Made by a program: the position numbers and the translations under genes. This document shows positions 63,496 through 64,000 of a stretch of DNA of 64,000 nucleotides, piece after piece (the stretch's first letter is position 1; every line of letters begins with the position of its first letter). A model generated the notes under the pieces. The model saw only the letters and a program-made list of their open reading frames with translations, was not told where the DNA came from and made no database searches. Origin of the DNA: Oceanobacillus alkalisoli (GTDB lineage Bacteria; Bacillota; Bacilli; Bacillales; Amphibacillaceae); contig NZ_JAKGBW010000001.1 of NCBI RefSeq assembly GCF_021556485.1, positions 186,001-250,000 on the forward strand, read 5' to 3'.

Positions 63496-63518
63496 ATGTC
63501 CTCCTTTAACAATTAACT

Positions 63519-63640
63519 AGGTTAATGAATTTCATAATAGATATTTAACGCTTCACCATCACCATATGCAGTTGGGTTGGTTCGTTCCCAACTACATATG
63601 GTGATGGAAAAGCCGACTTTGGTAATTATGAAATTTATTC
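63519..63640 (+). repeat. Palindromic repeat family B, copy 2
   Basis: TTAATGAATTTCATAATAG to ATTATGAAATTTATTCAG with central hairpin CATCACCATATGCAGTTGGG / CCCAACTACATATGGTGATG. Its right end overlaps the yqfC stop codon. It lies between yqfC and yqfD inside a sporulation operon. Confidence 0.85.
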
Positions 63641-63916
63641 AGGTATATATTTTATTTCTTCTATTTCACCTTCCAATAAAATTTCTTCCGGAAGCATTTG
63701 TTTCAAAACAAAAGAAGTGCCAAGTATTTGTACATATCCGTTTGTTGTTTTTAATTTCAGTTCTGTATCTGAATATGTTTCAAGTCCTTTATGATTTTCA
63801 ATATACAAATGAAAGTTGCCAATCATCGTCAGACGCGGCAACTCAAGTAAAACATCAGAAGGAAGTGCTAAATAATCAACCATTAAGTTGCGTAACCTCA
63901 GATGCCATTTTTTCAC
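63635..63916 (-). CDS. yqfC: Sporulation protein YqfC
   Basis: 93 aa from GTG 63916 (GAGGGGG about 9 nt upstream), giving MKKWHLRLRNLMVDYLALPS. Short beta-rich protein conserved before yqfD in spore formers, implicated in forespore morphogenesis. The stop codon lies in repeat B copy 2. Confidence 0.9.
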   Translation of the reverse strand: MKKWHLRLRNLMVDYLALPSDVLLELPRLTMIGNFHLYIENHKGLETYSDTELKLKTTNGYVQILGTSFVLKQMLPEEILLEGEIEEIKYIPE

Positions 63917-63969
63917 GGATACATCCCCCTCTTCTCTATATCTATGAACATTAAAATTGATTAATACCA

Positions 63970-64000
63970 TTAATGAATTTCATAATAGGTATTTAATGCT
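63970..64000 (+). repeat. Palindromic repeat family B, copy 3 (cut by window end)
   Basis: TTAATGAATTTCATAATAGG then TATTTAATGCT matches the first 30 bases of the other B copies. It lies just upstream of yqfC. Confidence 0.8.

Overview
This window comes from a low-GC, endospore-forming Firmicute of the Bacillaceae. I infer the Oceanobacillus/Virgibacillus/Lentibacillus side of the family from protein character and from gene order, which largely follows the yqf-yqg-yqh arc of Bacillus subtilis. Almost everything is core chromosome: sporulation (spoIIIAA, yqfC, yqfD), translation (efp, glyQS, rpmG, era, ybeY, trmK, a tRNA cluster), transcription and replication (rpoD, dnaG, recO), cell envelope (pbpA, ltaS-type synthase, dgkA, gluP), competence (comGA-GG), glycine cleavage (gcvT-PA-PB), metal, phosphate and carbon regulation (mntR, phoU, ccpN, yqfL) and stress (sodA, nfo).

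Layout. 1-6.1 kb: spoIIIAA (cut by the left edge), efp, pepP, yqhR, yqhP, yqhO, mntR. 6.1-11.6 kb: gene debris, then a class II ribonucleotide reductase gene (nrdJ) split by a group I intron, with two NrdR boxes upstream, and a rhodanese gene. 11.6-16.3 kb: the gcv operon under a tandem glycine riboswitch, bracketed by inverted copies of a short repeat. 16.3-19.3 kb: yqhH-yqhG, a wrecked IS605-type tnpB, yqzE. 19.4-23.3 kb: the seven-gene comG operon. 23.4-31.6 kb: an HTH regulator, yqgY, yqgX, yqgW, an LTA synthase, glcK-yqgQ, gluP, rpmG. 31.7-37.0 kb: two small membrane-protein genes, phoU, pbpA, sodA. 37.0-37.9 kb: six tRNA genes with promoter and terminator. 38-46.5 kb: a Na/Pi transporter, nfeD, yqfZ, yqfX, yqfT, nfo, cshB, yqfO, trmK, cccA. 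46.6-55.7 kb: rpoD, dnaG, yqfL, ccpN, glyS, glyQ with a glycyl T-box. 55.7-64 kb: recO, yqzL, era, dgkA, ybeY, pgpH, phoH, yqfD, yqfC.

The most unusual content is non-coding. (1) A 1233-nt group I intron interrupts nrdJ inside its conserved GGSRRG/AQM segment. All four core elements (P, Q, R, S) and good P1 and P10 pairings can be read by eye, and it carries a Vsr-like (EDxHD) homing endonuclease gene with two homopolymer frameshifts. (2) Four copies of a 450-500 bp composite element have terminal inverted repeats (GCTTTCATACAGCGTA type) and two long GC-rich hairpin modules. They fall in two structural classes, and two copies sit where B. subtilis has a gene (yqhQ, cdd) that is missing here. 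(3) Three smaller palindromic families (B about 120 bp, C about 150 bp, D about 75 bp) are scattered between genes; two B copies flank yqfC and two inverted C copies flank the gcv operon. No CRISPR array, prophage or defence island was seen.
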